NCBI RefSeq assembly: GCF_003258515.1
Contig: NZ_QGEH01000004.1
Span: 282,319 to 346,318 of the forward strand
Length of the DNA: 64,000 bases
Direction: 5' to 3'
From: Marinobacter bohaiensis
GTDB lineage: Bacteria > Pseudomonadota > Gammaproteobacteria > Pseudomonadales > Oleiphilaceae
Shown here: in pieces, positions 33,199 through 41,787 of the stretch
How the letters are laid out: each line of letters begins with the position of its first letter
Position numbering within the stretch: the first letter of the stretch is position 1
The notes under the pieces: generated by a model
What the model was told of the DNA's origin: nothing
Seen by the model: the letters and a program-made list of their open reading frames with translations, nothing else
Database searches by the model: none
Position numbers and translations under genes: made by a program

Positions 33199-35310
33199 AT
33201 GAACACAGGACCATCGACTACCCCGTTCCAGAGACGGCGCGGCGTCTCGCGCACGTCCGCCCATCCTGCATTTCCGAGGGCGGGCTTCACCCGCCTTTCC
33301 ACACTGTCTGTCGTGGCCCTCGCCGCGCTGGCCGGCTGTAAGGACAACAGCGGCGACACCGACTACGAGCAACCGGAACTGGGGGCGGAAACCGTCAGCC
33401 TGATCGACGTCGACGATTACCAGTTCAAGGATATGAACGCCAACGGCACGCTGGATCCTTACGAGGACTGGCGCCTGGGCGCCGACGAGCGGGCTGACGA
33501 TCTGGTGGCGCGCATGACCCTGGCGGAAAAAGCCGGTGCCATGCTGCACATCAACATGGACAGCGACGGCACCGAGGCCTACACCCTGACCCGCATCGAG
33601 CAGTTTGCCGGGGCCGGTGTGAGCCGCCGCAACGACGCACCGGCCGAGTACATCGACTACACCAACCGCGTCCAGGCCGCCGCCGAAAACACCCGCCTGA
33701 GCATCCCCTTCGCCATCAGCACCGACCCGCGCAGCCATGTGGGTGACAGCCAGTACGGCGTCAGCCTGTTGCAGGAAGGGCTGACCCAGTGGCCCCAGCC
33801 GGCCGGCTTCGGCGCCATCGCCATGGGCGACGAGGCGGCGGGTCTGGAAATGACCGAGGAGGCCGGTGAGGTGATCCGCGAGGAATACCGTGCCCTGGGC
33901 ATCCAGGTGGCCCTGCATCCGCAGGTGGACCTGCCCACCGAGCCCCGCTGGGGCCGCATCATGGGCAATTTCGCCACCGAGGACGCCACCCTCACCGGCA
34001 AACTGGGCGCCGCCTACGTGCGCGGCCTGCAGGGGGACGAGCTGGACGACGACAGCGTCGCGGCCATGGCCAAGCACTTCTCCGGCGGCGGCCCGCAGGA
34101 GGACGGCATCGACGCCCACCTGGAACAGGGCAAACGCCAGGTCTATCCGGGCGACAACTTTGAATACCACAAGGTGCCGTTCGAGGCCCTGATCGAAAAC
34201 AACGTGGCCTCGATCATGCCCTACTACGGCATTCCCGTGGACCAGACTTCCGAGAACGTGGGCATGGGCTTCAACCGCGACATCATCACCGGGCAACTGC
34301 GCCGGGAGATGGGCTACGACGGCATCGTCTGCACGGACTGGGGCATCATCAGCGATTCCGAATCCCTGGGCGGCTTCATCGGCATGCCCTGGGGCGTGGA
34401 GGGCCTCAGCCAGGCTGAGCGGGTGGCCAAGGCGCTCAACGCCGGCGTCGACCAGTTCGGCGGGTTGGACGATCCCCAGCCGATCCTCGATGCGGTGGAT
34501 CAGGAACTGGTCACCGAGGAGCGCCTGGACCGATCGCTCCGCAAACTGCTGGCGCAGAAAATGACGCTGGGACTGTTCGAGAATCCCTATGTGGATGCCG
34601 CCGAGGTCGACCAGCACATCGGCCAGCACCAGGACCTCGCCGACCAGGCGCAGATCCAATCCACCGTGTTGCTGAAGAACGACAACACCCTGCCCGTCGC
34701 CACCGCGCGTGCGGACACGAGGGTCTACATCGACGGCATGACCGCCGCCGAGGTCAGTGAACTGGGGGTAACCGGAACCGACGACGTCGCCAGTGCGGAT
34801 ATCGCCATCGTGCGGGTCGCCGCGCCCTACTCCGTGGTGCCGGGCCTGGGCATCTCCGCCGCCAACGCCATCTTCCAGATGCCCGGCGGGCCACTGGTGT
34901 ACGGCCCCTACGATGGCCTGAGCAGCGAGCTGAGCCAGTACACCATCTACGACGAGGACGACAATCTGGTCACCGACCCGAGCACCTACCAGGCCGCCAA
35001 CTACGACGACCTGACCCGCATCCAGGACGTGGTCGCCAATAAAGGGAGCGCCACGCGCGTGATCGTGGACGTCTACATGGGCCGCCCGGCGATCCTGACC
35101 GAGTTTATCGACGACGTGGACGCGGTCTTCGCCAGCTTCGGCAGCAGCGACGCCAACCTGCTGCAACTGGTGTTCGGCGATGCCAGCCCCACCGGCAAGC
35201 TGCCGTTCGAGCTGCCGTCGTCGATGGAAGCGGTCGAGGCGCAATATGAGGATGTGCCCTACGACTCAGCGGATCCGCTGTTCGATTATGGATACGGCCT
35301 GAGTTACTGA
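33199..35310 (+). CDS. Glycoside hydrolase family 3 lipoprotein (beta-glucosidase-like)
   Basis: A 703-residue protein from the ATG at 33199 (AGAGGA upstream). The lipobox SVVALAALAGCKD follows a long N-region (32 residues before the hydrophobic core). The GH3 N-domain includes RADDLVARMTLAEKAGAML, FAISTDPRSHVG, AMAKHFSGGGPQEDG (KHF motif) and DGIVCTDWGIIS, whose Asp (about residue 379) is the nucleophile. The C-terminal domain (from about residue 500) includes STVLLKNDNTLPV and ends in LFDYGYGLSY, as is typical. Expected substrates are beta-glucans, cellobiose or similar beta-glucosides at the cell surface. No other glycan genes are adjacent. Confidence 0.92.
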   Translation: MNTGPSTTPFQRRRGVSRTSAHPAFPRAGFTRLSTLSVVALAALAGCKDNSGDTDYEQPELGAETVSLIDVDDYQFKDMNANGTLDPYEDWRLGADERADDLVARMTLAEKAGAMLHINMDSDGTEAYTLTRIEQFAGAGVSRRNDAPAEYIDYTNRVQAAAENTRLSIPFAISTDPRSHVGDSQYGVSLLQEGLTQWPQPAGFGAIAMGDEAAGLEMTEEAGEVIREEYRALGIQVALHPQVDLPTEPRWGRIMGNFATEDATLTGKLGAAYVRGLQGDELDDDSVAAMAKHFSGGGPQEDGIDAHLEQGKRQVYPGDNFEYHKVPFEALIENNVASIMPYYGIPVDQTSENVGMGFNRDIITGQLRREMGYDGIVCTDWGIISDSESLGGFIGMPWGVEGLSQAERVAKALNAGVDQFGGLDDPQPILDAVDQELVTEERLDRSLRKLLAQKMTLGLFENPYVDAAEVDQHIGQHQDLADQAQIQSTVLLKNDNTLPVATARADTRVYIDGMTAAEVSELGVTGTDDVASADIAIVRVAAPYSVVPGLGISAANAIFQMPGGPLVYGPYDGLSSELSQYTIYDEDDNLVTDPSTYQAANYDDLTRIQDVVANKGSATRVIVDVYMGRPAILTEFIDDVDAVFASFGSSDANLLQLVFGDASPTGKLPFELPSSMEAVEAQYEDVPYDSADPLFDYGYGLSY

Positions 35311-35326
35311 TCCGGCGCCATACGCC

Positions 35327-36181
35327 TCAACGCCGGAGTACCGAATCGTGCCAGTATCGGTCAGGAATGTAGTCGATACTGGCCCGGTTCTCCGGCGTCT
35401 CCAGCCAGATCACCTCGCGCCGGTCGAAATCGGCCAGCCGGAGGCTTTCACGAATGATCGGATCGCTCTCGAACAACGCCATGAAGCGGCCGTTCTCATA
35501 GGCGTTGACCAGGCCCTGCACCAGGATCCGTTGGAGATCCTGGCGATCGCCGGGCACATAGAGGAAGTAGTCAAACCGGAACGCCAGCGCGACACCCGGG
35601 ACAATGGCAAAGTTTTCCCGCCCCGGGACCGACAGCTCCACGAACACTTCCTGCACGCCACGATGGAAGACGTCGAAACGCTTACGGGCCAGCATCGCCC
35701 ACAGGTTCTCATAGTGCCCAAGCACCAGATCAATGCCGTTCTGCCACAGGATGGAGTTCTCCGGCCAGGCGTAACCCGACCCGATTTGCAGGGGCAAAAG
35801 GCTCTCGAGGGAATGGATGTTCGACAATTCGTCGAGCCGGTCTTCCCGCACCACCATCAGCCGGTAGCCAAGCAGGCCCCGGGTCAGCGGGATGCTGACG
35901 GGCAGCAGTGTTTGCTCCAGTGACGGATCGTAACCGCCGACCCCCAGATTGATGCCCTGGTAGCCACTTTCCAGCATTTCCACCCAGCGTTTGGTCGAGA
36001 CAACCGGCAATTCAACCACTTCCAGCTCGTGGTCGCCCGGCGCGTTATCCAGGGCCAGACGAATCGCCGCCAGTTCGTACTGGAAGTCGTGGGTCGCCGG
36101 CAAACCAAACCTGAAAAGCTCGGCCCGGGTGGGCGAGCTGACCATCAGTATCACTGCAAAAACCAGAAGGATTCTGGCCAT
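35327..36181 (-). CDS. Periplasmic solute-binding-like protein
   Basis: A 284-residue protein with a signal peptide (LLVFAVILMVSSPTRAE). FRFGLPATHDFQYELAAIRLAL, YRLMVVREDRLDELSNIHSLES and FDVFHRGVQEVFVEL fit a two-lobe family-3-like binding fold, though no classical signature is strong. It converges with the GH3 gene (stops 16 nt apart) and has no transport partners. Several such orphan proteins act as sensors or inputs to diguanylate cyclases; no such partner is visible here. Confidence 0.65.
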   Translation of the reverse strand: MARILLVFAVILMVSSPTRAELFRFGLPATHDFQYELAAIRLALDNAPGDHELEVVELPVVSTKRWVEMLESGYQGINLGVGGYDPSLEQTLLPVSIPLTRGLLGYRLMVVREDRLDELSNIHSLESLLPLQIGSGYAWPENSILWQNGIDLVLGHYENLWAMLARKRFDVFHRGVQEVFVELSVPGRENFAIVPGVALAFRFDYFLYVPGDRQDLQRILVQGLVNAYENGRFMALFESDPIIRESLRLADFDRREVIWLETPENRASIDYIPDRYWHDSVLRR

Positions 36182-36330
36182 CGTTCACCGTACCTGCGCG
36201 GAAGGCGCCTGCTGACTCTGTTGTCGGAACCAGTATAGCGCCCGCGCAAGGCATGCCCGGAGACGTCAATGCCCAGCCCAACCGCTACCGGGTTGTACGC
36301 CGGTAAAGCCGGGTCGGATCGATGGCGCGA

Positions 36331-36753
36331 TCAGCCTTCGCCGCGACGGGAGCGGAATTGCAGCCGGTCCAGCGTCACCTGTCGGAACCGCTCCAGCAGC
36401 AGCGCTTCCGCTTCTTCCAGCACGTCGTCGATAGCGGTGTTGACCGCCGCCTCGATGGGGCAGCCGGTATGCTCGTCGGTCAGGCCGATGGTAAATACGG
36501 AGCTGTCGCCCAGGGCGCGGTGGATATCGTAGAGGGTGATGTCCGCCAGCGGCATGGCCAGCGACCAGCCGCCACCGTGCCCCTTCACCGAGCTGACGTA
36601 ACCTGCCTTGCGCAGCAGTGCCATGGTGCGACGCACGACAACCGGGTTGGTGTTGAGCATCCCGGCGATCGTTTCCGAGGTGGCGGGTCCGGCAAGCTGG
36701 TCCATATGGACGAGCACATGAAGCACCCGGGACAGGCGGCTGTCTTTTCTCAT
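36331..36753 (-). CDS. Rrf2-family regulator lacking the usual cysteine triad
   Basis: A 140-residue protein. RLSRVLHVLVHMDQ, ATSETIAGMLNTNPVVVRRTMALL and KAGYVSSVKGHGGGWSLAMPLADITLYDIHRAL form the Rrf2 winged helix and wing. Where IscR- and NsrR-type members have three cysteines for an Fe-S cluster, only one Cys (GCPIEAAV) is seen. It therefore resembles the YwnA/CymR-like subset that senses by other means. It is divergent from the thioredoxin-reductase-like gene, with repeated operator-like motifs between. Confidence 0.9.
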   Translation of the reverse strand: MRKDSRLSRVLHVLVHMDQLAGPATSETIAGMLNTNPVVVRRTMALLRKAGYVSSVKGHGGGWSLAMPLADITLYDIHRALGDSSVFTIGLTDEHTGCPIEAAVNTAIDDVLEEAEALLLERFRQVTLDRLQFRSRRGEG

Positions 36754-36805
36754 GGCGGTTGGTTGCTCTGGCTGCAGGGCGATCGAAGCGTGGGTCAGAC
36801 CTTAT

Positions 36806-36869
36806 CACGTAACTTTTAATGTTTCATGTGTTGCGATCGCACCCAGCATCACGTAACAATAAAAGTTAC
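36806..36869. promoter_or_regulatory. Candidate Rrf2 operator region
   Basis: CACGTAAC occurs at 36806-36813 and again at 36850-36857. GTAACTTTTAAT (36809-36820) is repeated inverted as ATAAAAGTTAC (36859-36869). It lies between the divergent Rrf2 and flavoprotein genes, about 27 bp from the latter's start, so a repressor here could block both. Confidence 0.6.
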
Positions 36870-36895
36870 TTAAAGTCCGAAACGGAGAACGAACC

Positions 36896-37795
36896 ATGCA
36901 AGCAGATGCCATCATCGTCGGCGGCAGTTTTGCGGGACTTTCGGCCGCGATGCAGTTAGCCCGGGGCCAGCGACCCATCGTGGTGATCGACGCGGGACAG
37001 CCCCGCAACCGGTTCGCCGACGCGTCCCATGGCTTCTTCGGGCTCGACGGCGCCACGCCCGCCACCATCCGGAGCACCGCCCTGGAACAGCTCGGCCACT
37101 ACCCCACGGTGCGGATCATCGAAGGCGAGGCAACCCAGGCTGACGCGCAGGAAGGCGGCTTTGCGGTCCGGCTGACCAACGGAGAGACCGCCACCGGCCG
37201 TAAACTCATCCTCGCCACCGGCCTGCGCGACGAGCTGCCGGACCTGCCCGGCCTGGTCGAGCGCTGGGGCAAAACCGTGATCCACTGCCCCTACTGCCAC
37301 GGCTACGAGTACCGCAACCGGAACCTGGGCGTGCTGGCCACCGGCCCCATGTCGCCGCACCAGGCCAGCATCATCCCGGACTGGGGACCGACCACCTACT
37401 TCACCCAGGGCACATTCACGCCTGACGATGAACAGCGAGCGCTTCTGGAGCGCCGGGGTGTCACGTTGGAGACCACACCGGTGGTCGAAATCCTCGGCGA
37501 TGCCCCAGCCATCACCGGCGTGCGCCTGGCCGACGGCCGCGTCATTGAGCTCGAAGCCCTGTTCCTGGGGCCCAGATCGCATATGGCCAGTTCCCTGGCG
37601 GAACAGCTGGGCTGCGCCTTCGAGGAGGGCCCAGCCGGCGCCGTGGTGCAGGTGGACGACTTCAAGCAGACCAGCGTGCCGGGCGTCTATGCGGCGGGGG
37701 ACATGTCCAACAAGATGCAGAACGCGACCTTTGCGTCGGCGTCGGGTGTGATGGCGGGGGTGAGCGTGCATCGGGCGCTGATGCTGGAGACGTGA
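36896..37795 (+). CDS. Thioredoxin-reductase-like NAD(P)/FAD oxidoreductase
   Basis: A 299-residue flavoprotein. The N-terminal FAD motif is a GGSFAGLSAAMQLARG variant of GxGxxG. The redox centre is CPYC in VIHCPYCHGYEYRN, and VPGVYAAGDMSNKMQNATFAS closes the FAD domain. The NADP loop (LGVLATGPMSPHQASII) lacks a canonical GxGxxA, so a substrate or cofactor variation is likely. It probably reduces a small dithiol or acts on the redox state of an unknown partner. The Rrf2 regulator encoded divergently probably controls it. Confidence 0.85.
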   Translation: MQADAIIVGGSFAGLSAAMQLARGQRPIVVIDAGQPRNRFADASHGFFGLDGATPATIRSTALEQLGHYPTVRIIEGEATQADAQEGGFAVRLTNGETATGRKLILATGLRDELPDLPGLVERWGKTVIHCPYCHGYEYRNRNLGVLATGPMSPHQASIIPDWGPTTYFTQGTFTPDDEQRALLERRGVTLETTPVVEILGDAPAITGVRLADGRVIELEALFLGPRSHMASSLAEQLGCAFEEGPAGAVVQVDDFKQTSVPGVYAAGDMSNKMQNATFASASGVMAGVSVHRALMLET

Positions 37796-37846
37796 CGGCC
37801 CCATGCGCCGCTGAATCCGGCCGGCACGTGAACACGTGCCGGTCCG

Positions 37847-38122
37847 CTACGGACACTCGGCACGACAGGTCGTGGCTGAAACGGCGCACACCGATCGGGC
37901 GTTCATGAACCGGTCTTCGCACACCACGTTCATCGTCTCGACCGCGTTGGCGTCAATGCAAGTCAAGCGACTGAACTGGCTCGACGCTCTGCATTCGAGA
38001 AATTGCGCGTCACAGCGCTCAAAGCAGTCCGCCGGACCGCTTTGAAGGGTGCCGCCCGCGCAGCCGGTCAGGGCGATCAGGCCCGCCACGCTGCAGGTGA
38101 AGCAGATTCGATGGCCATTCAC
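37847..38122 (-). CDS. Small cysteine-rich lipoprotein
   Basis: A 91-residue protein from a GTG at 38122, chosen because AGAGGAGAG lies just before it. The lipobox LIALTGCAGG predicts lipid anchoring. About eight cysteines follow in the mature part (ADCFERCDAQFLECRAS, LTCID, VVCED, SVCAVSATTCRAEC), probably paired as disulfides in the periplasm. No family is recognised. It stands alone, downstream of the envelope operon's terminator. Confidence 0.7.
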   Translation of the reverse strand: MNGHRICFTCSVAGLIALTGCAGGTLQSGPADCFERCDAQFLECRASSQFSRLTCIDANAVETMNVVCEDRFMNARSVCAVSATTCRAECP

Positions 38123-38233
38123 GCTGCTCTCCTCTACTCTAGAGTCCGTCAAACAACCCGCACGCTTTCGATACCCCTCAGTTTAGTCGGCGTTGGCGTG
38201 GTCCGGGGCCGGGCGCACTCAGCATCTGCCGAT

Positions 38234-38262
38234 AAAAAAGCCGCGCCCGTAGGCGCGGCTTC
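38234..38262 (-). terminator. Terminator of the OmpA-to-TelA operon
   Basis: On the minus strand AAGCCGCGCC / GGCGCGGCTT is followed by TTTTTTATC, 24 nt downstream of the telA stop. Confidence 0.88.
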
Positions 38263-38285
38263 AAGTCAACGATGAACGGCTGTGA

Positions 38286-39404
38286 TCAGTTCGAGCGCAG
38301 CGCTTCCTTCAGGGAGGATTCGCACTGCACCAGACGCTGCTCGGCGTCGGCCCGTTTTTCCCGGCCTTCCTGGGCAAGCTGGAGGCTCTCGTTAATCGCG
38401 TCGATGAGCGTCTGGTTGGATTTCTCGATCGATTCGATGTCGAAGATGCCCCGCTCCATCTCCTTGCGAACCGCCGCGTTGGACTCCTTGAGGTTGGTCG
38501 CGTTGGCCTCCAGCAACTGGTTGTTCATGTCCGACACCGCTTTCTGGGTTTCGGCGGCGTTGCGCGTGTTGGCCATGGCGATGGACTGGGCAATCTGCAC
38601 GTGCCACAGGCTCAGCGTGTTGACCAGGGAGCTGTTCATCTTGTTGATCAGCGCCTTGTCGTTCTCCTGCGTCATCATGATGGTCGGCAGGAACTGCATT
38701 GTGGTCTGGCGGGTCAGCTTGAGATCGTGGACTTTACGTTCCAGATCCGTGGCAGCGGCCTGGACTTCACGCAGGCGCTGGGCCGCCATCATGTCGTCGG
38801 AGGCCTCCGCGTCGGCCTGCAGCTTCGGGATCTCGACCTCGTTGACTTCCTTCAGGCGCACCTCACCGGCGGCAATGAAGTATTCCAGCTCCTCATAATG
38901 CTCGACGACGCCGTCGTAGAGCTTCTCAAGCATGCCGACGTCCTTGCTGAGCGTCATGATCTCTTTTTCGAGCTTGCGCTCGATGGCGTTCACCTGGGAC
39001 TCGATGCTCTCGAACTGCTGGATGAACTTCGCCAGGGGTTCAATGGCGCCGAACAGCTTCCGGAAGAAACCCGGCGACTTGCCGTCTTTCAGATCCGACG
39101 TATCCAGGCCGCGAACCTGCACCAGCATGTCGTTCAGGAGCGCGCCGGCCGGGCCCGCATCCTTGTTCTTGACGCCACCGATCATGTCTTTGGACAGCGC
39201 CGCCATCCTGGACTGCTGGGCGGAGCCGAAGACGATGATCGACTGGGAATCGTCGAGATCGATCTGGTTCTTGAGCTCGTCGATACGTGCCTGCTTTTCC
39301 GCGTCCATGCCGTCCTGCCCGGCGACCAGCTGGTTGTTCTCATCCAGCAGGCCGGCCGAGCCGGCTGCCTTGGATTCGGTCATGCTTACCGCTTGGGATT
39401 CCAT
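38286..39404 (-). CDS. telA: TelA-family toxic anion resistance protein
   Basis: A 372-residue soluble, largely helical protein with AAGGAGGC before the ATG. IEPLAKFIQQFESIESQVNAIE, KEIMTLSKDVGMLEKLYDGV and QFLPTIMMTQENDKALINKMN are characteristic TelA/KlaA segments. TelA proteins were first linked to tellurite resistance on plasmids; chromosomal copies occur in stress and envelope clusters and their biochemistry is unclear. It is the last gene of a six-gene operon and follows the XpaC-like gene by 14 nt. Pairing of TelA and XpaC is recurrent. Confidence 0.92.
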   Translation of the reverse strand: MESQAVSMTESKAAGSAGLLDENNQLVAGQDGMDAEKQARIDELKNQIDLDDSQSIIVFGSAQQSRMAALSKDMIGGVKNKDAGPAGALLNDMLVQVRGLDTSDLKDGKSPGFFRKLFGAIEPLAKFIQQFESIESQVNAIERKLEKEIMTLSKDVGMLEKLYDGVVEHYEELEYFIAAGEVRLKEVNEVEIPKLQADAEASDDMMAAQRLREVQAAATDLERKVHDLKLTRQTTMQFLPTIMMTQENDKALINKMNSSLVNTLSLWHVQIAQSIAMANTRNAAETQKAVSDMNNQLLEANATNLKESNAAVRKEMERGIFDIESIEKSNQTLIDAINESLQLAQEGREKRADAEQRLVQCESSLKEALRSN

Positions 39405-39418
39405 ATTGCCTCCTTGAA

Positions 39419-40072
39419 TTAGCCGAGTCCCTGGCGTTCCAGAGCTCCTTTGAGGACGTCCAGATCGACATCCACGTCCCGAATGTTGTTTTCGAGGTTG
39501 CTGTGATATTGCTGTTCGAACGAGTCGCGAATGTCGGTCAGTACCGCTTCGCTCTTGTCCACGATGTCGGCGATCACCTCGCTGTTGGCGCCCCGGTCCT
39601 TGCCCTTGATGTCGGCCAGCTTGCGCACGACATCGGCCGCCGACTCCAGGTGAACCTCAAAACGGGTCGATCGACTCAGGTCCGTGGGGTCTTCCTGCAC
39701 GTTGGCGACAATGCGCCGGGCCCAGAGAGCGATGTCCTCGATCATCTCCCGCTGCGAGGGGACTTTCCGGGCCTGTTTCTCCAGCCGCCGGATATGCGCA
39801 CCGGTCGCGGCGATGAAGCGTCCCATCTCCGCCGCCTGGGCGTCCGACAGGCCACCGGACGCCCGCAGGCGCTCCTGCAGCGTCATCTTCCGGGGAATCA
39901 CCAGCATCAGCCCGACGAACATAAGACCGCCCACCAGTCCGGCGTAGACAAACGCGGGCGCGGGCAACGTGCCCAGGACGCCCACCCCGAGGACCGTCGC
40001 GGCGGACACGCCGCCCGCCAACAGCGACCGGCCGATCTCCGACAGGGCCAATCCGCTCTCCGGGTGCTTCAT
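39419..40072 (-). CDS. XpaC-like membrane protein (5-bromo-4-chloroindolyl-phosphate hydrolysis family)
   Basis: A 217-residue protein with two membrane segments in the first 60 residues (AATVLGVGVLGTLPAPAFVY, AGLVGGLMFVGLMLVI). A charged helical cytoplasmic part includes FIAATGAHIRRLEKQARKVP and VRKLADIKGKDRGANSEVIAD. XpaC proteins usually neighbour TelA; the hydrolysis phenotype gave the family its name but is poorly understood. Its ATG overlaps the OpuAC stop (TAATG), so translation is coupled. Confidence 0.8.
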   Translation of the reverse strand: MKHPESGLALSEIGRSLLAGGVSAATVLGVGVLGTLPAPAFVYAGLVGGLMFVGLMLVIPRKMTLQERLRASGGLSDAQAAEMGRFIAATGAHIRRLEKQARKVPSQREMIEDIALWARRIVANVQEDPTDLSRSTRFEVHLESAADVVRKLADIKGKDRGANSEVIADIVDKSEAVLTDIRDSFEQQYHSNLENNIRDVDVDLDVLKGALERQGLG

Positions 40073-40965
40073 TACCGGTTTCCTGTCATCCAGTACTCAA
40101 CCCGGTCCGGGTGGGCCTTGACCCAGGCGTAGATCGCCTCGCGATGGCTGGTCTTGCGGGCTTCGTTCATCAGGGCCTCCACTTCCGAAACGGACAGGTT
40201 CATGCGTTTGAAGAACCCGGCAATGTCCGGATGCGACTGTTCAAAGCCCTTGGTGACGACAGCGTGCACCGACTCACTGCCCCCGAACACGCCTTTCGGA
40301 TCGTCCAGGTAGCGCAGATCGTACTGGGCCCATTTCCAGTGCGGACGCCAGGCCGTCGCGACGATCCAGCGATCCTTCCGGACCGCCTTGCCAATCTCCA
40401 TGGCCATCTTGGGACCGGTGCCCGGAAGCAGGTCGTAGTCCAGGCCGTAGGCCTGCATCGCGTCCTCGGTCATGCCGGAAATACCGGCGTTGGGGCTGAT
40501 GCCCTGGATCTTGCCATCGAGCTGCTCCCTGACCGCCGGCTTGGCAAGATCAGCAACGGATTTCAGTTCGGATTCCGGCACGTAGGCGGGCACCGCCAGC
40601 CCCAGGTTGGCGCCTTCGTAGATCGGGCCCAGATCGTCCAGGCGGTCGCCGTACTTCTCGAGGTACTTCTTGTGGGTCAGCGGCTGCCAGGACATCAGCA
40701 TGGCGTCCAGGTCGCCGTCGGCCACCCCGCGATACTGCACGGAAATATCGGCCAGGGTGAGCTCGACGTCTTTCTTCATCCCCTGCTGGAGCACGATGGC
40801 GGCCATCTTGGAGACGATCTCCGCATCGCCCCAGGTGGTCCAGCCAATGATGACGTCAGGACGATTGCCGGCGGCCTGGGCCGGTAGCACCACCGAGGTG
40901 GCCATAAGCAGGGCCGCGGCGATCATGCGTACCGGGCGCTTGAATAGTTTCGATGTCTTATTCAT
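40072..40965 (-). CDS. Glycine-betaine/choline-type substrate-binding protein (OpuAC domain)
   Basis: A 297-residue periplasmic protein with signal peptide (AAALLMATSVVLPAQA). VIIGWTTWGDAEIVSKMAAIVL, LMSWQPLTHKKYLEKYG and WRPHWKWAQYDLRYLDDPK are signature OpuAC segments; the Trp residues normally form the quaternary-ammonium box. There is no ABC permease or ATPase in this operon. The protein is therefore probably not a simple uptake component; it may sense betaine-like ligands for the neighbouring envelope proteins. Its start overlaps the VWA gene's stop by 8 nt. Confidence 0.9.
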   Translation of the reverse strand: MNKTSKLFKRPVRMIAAALLMATSVVLPAQAAGNRPDVIIGWTTWGDAEIVSKMAAIVLQQGMKKDVELTLADISVQYRGVADGDLDAMLMSWQPLTHKKYLEKYGDRLDDLGPIYEGANLGLAVPAYVPESELKSVADLAKPAVREQLDGKIQGISPNAGISGMTEDAMQAYGLDYDLLPGTGPKMAMEIGKAVRKDRWIVATAWRPHWKWAQYDLRYLDDPKGVFGGSESVHAVVTKGFEQSHPDIAGFFKRMNLSVSEVEALMNEARKTSHREAIYAWVKAHPDRVEYWMTGNR

Positions 40966-41776
40966 CGCTGTTGAACTCCTGGATCGGTTTGAAATCGGTG
41001 GACTCAGCCAGCACCTGGTTCAGTCCGGCACGCAGCTCTTCCGGGTTCCGGGCACTCTGGTACTGCGTCAGGCCCGGCTGGTTCAGTGCTGAATCGCGGA
41101 TGCAGAAACCGATCGTGTTGATCTCGATGGGGTTGGCGGCGTTGGCGAAAATGCGGTCCAGGGGCGCTTGCGGATCCTGCCCCGGATCGTGCTGACCGTC
41201 GGTAATCACGGTCATCCGGTAGCGGCCGTATCCCTGCTGGTAAACCGCCTGTTCGCTCAGGGAGTTGCTGGCCAGTGACACGGCTTCCGCCAGTGGCGTG
41301 CCGCCGGACGGGAAGGCGTCGCTGATCAGGTCAACGAAGGCGTCCCGATTGTCGCGGCCCAGCGGAAGCCGCACGCTGGTTCCGGACGCGTCGAAGACGA
41401 TCAGGCCCAGGTTGGCCTCCTTGTCCACGGACTGGACCCAGTCCCGCAGCACGGACTTGGCCGCCTCCGATTTGGTCCGGAAGTTACCGGCACAGCCACT
41501 ACCGCCCATGGACCCACTCATATCCAGAACCACCATGATGTTCTCGCGCGTCGGCACGGGATCCATCAAGTCGGTGTCGGCGGCTTCCTTCCCCGGCCAG
41601 GATGCGGCTTTCACGGCCGCAATGCTGTAATCGGCCGACTCCGCCGGAGCCTCTTTTGGCGCGGTCTCAGCGACATCGGCCTCGGCGACATCGCTCTCAG
41701 CCTCGCCACAGCCGGTCAGCACCAGGGCGGACGCCATCGCCAGCGCGGCAAGGCGGGGTTTGCGAAATACGGTCAT
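40958..41776 (-). CDS. von Willebrand A domain lipoprotein
   Basis: A 272-residue protein from the ATG at 41776 (AGGGG upstream). The lipobox ALVLTGCGEAE predicts lipid anchoring, and an acidic, Ala-rich linker follows. The VWA domain carries a full MIDAS: DMSGSMGGSG, a conserved Thr in SGGTPLAEA and Asp in TVITDGQHDPG. VWA domains bind metal-dependent protein ligands, so this may hold an envelope complex together. It lies between the SBP-OmpA fusion (11 nt upstream) and OpuAC. Confidence 0.92.
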   Translation of the reverse strand: MTVFRKPRLAALAMASALVLTGCGEAESDVAEADVAETAPKEAPAESADYSIAAVKAASWPGKEAADTDLMDPVPTRENIMVVLDMSGSMGGSGCAGNFRTKSEAAKSVLRDWVQSVDKEANLGLIVFDASGTSVRLPLGRDNRDAFVDLISDAFPSGGTPLAEAVSLASNSLSEQAVYQQGYGRYRMTVITDGQHDPGQDPQAPLDRIFANAANPIEINTIGFCIRDSALNQPGLTQYQSARNPEELRAGLNQVLAESTDFKPIQEFNSDE

Positions 41777-41787
41777 GATTCCCCTCC

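Noticed and set aside
33160..35244. 694-codon minus-strand frame
   Set aside because: Antisense shadow of the GH3 gene; His/Val/Gly-rich composition without domains.
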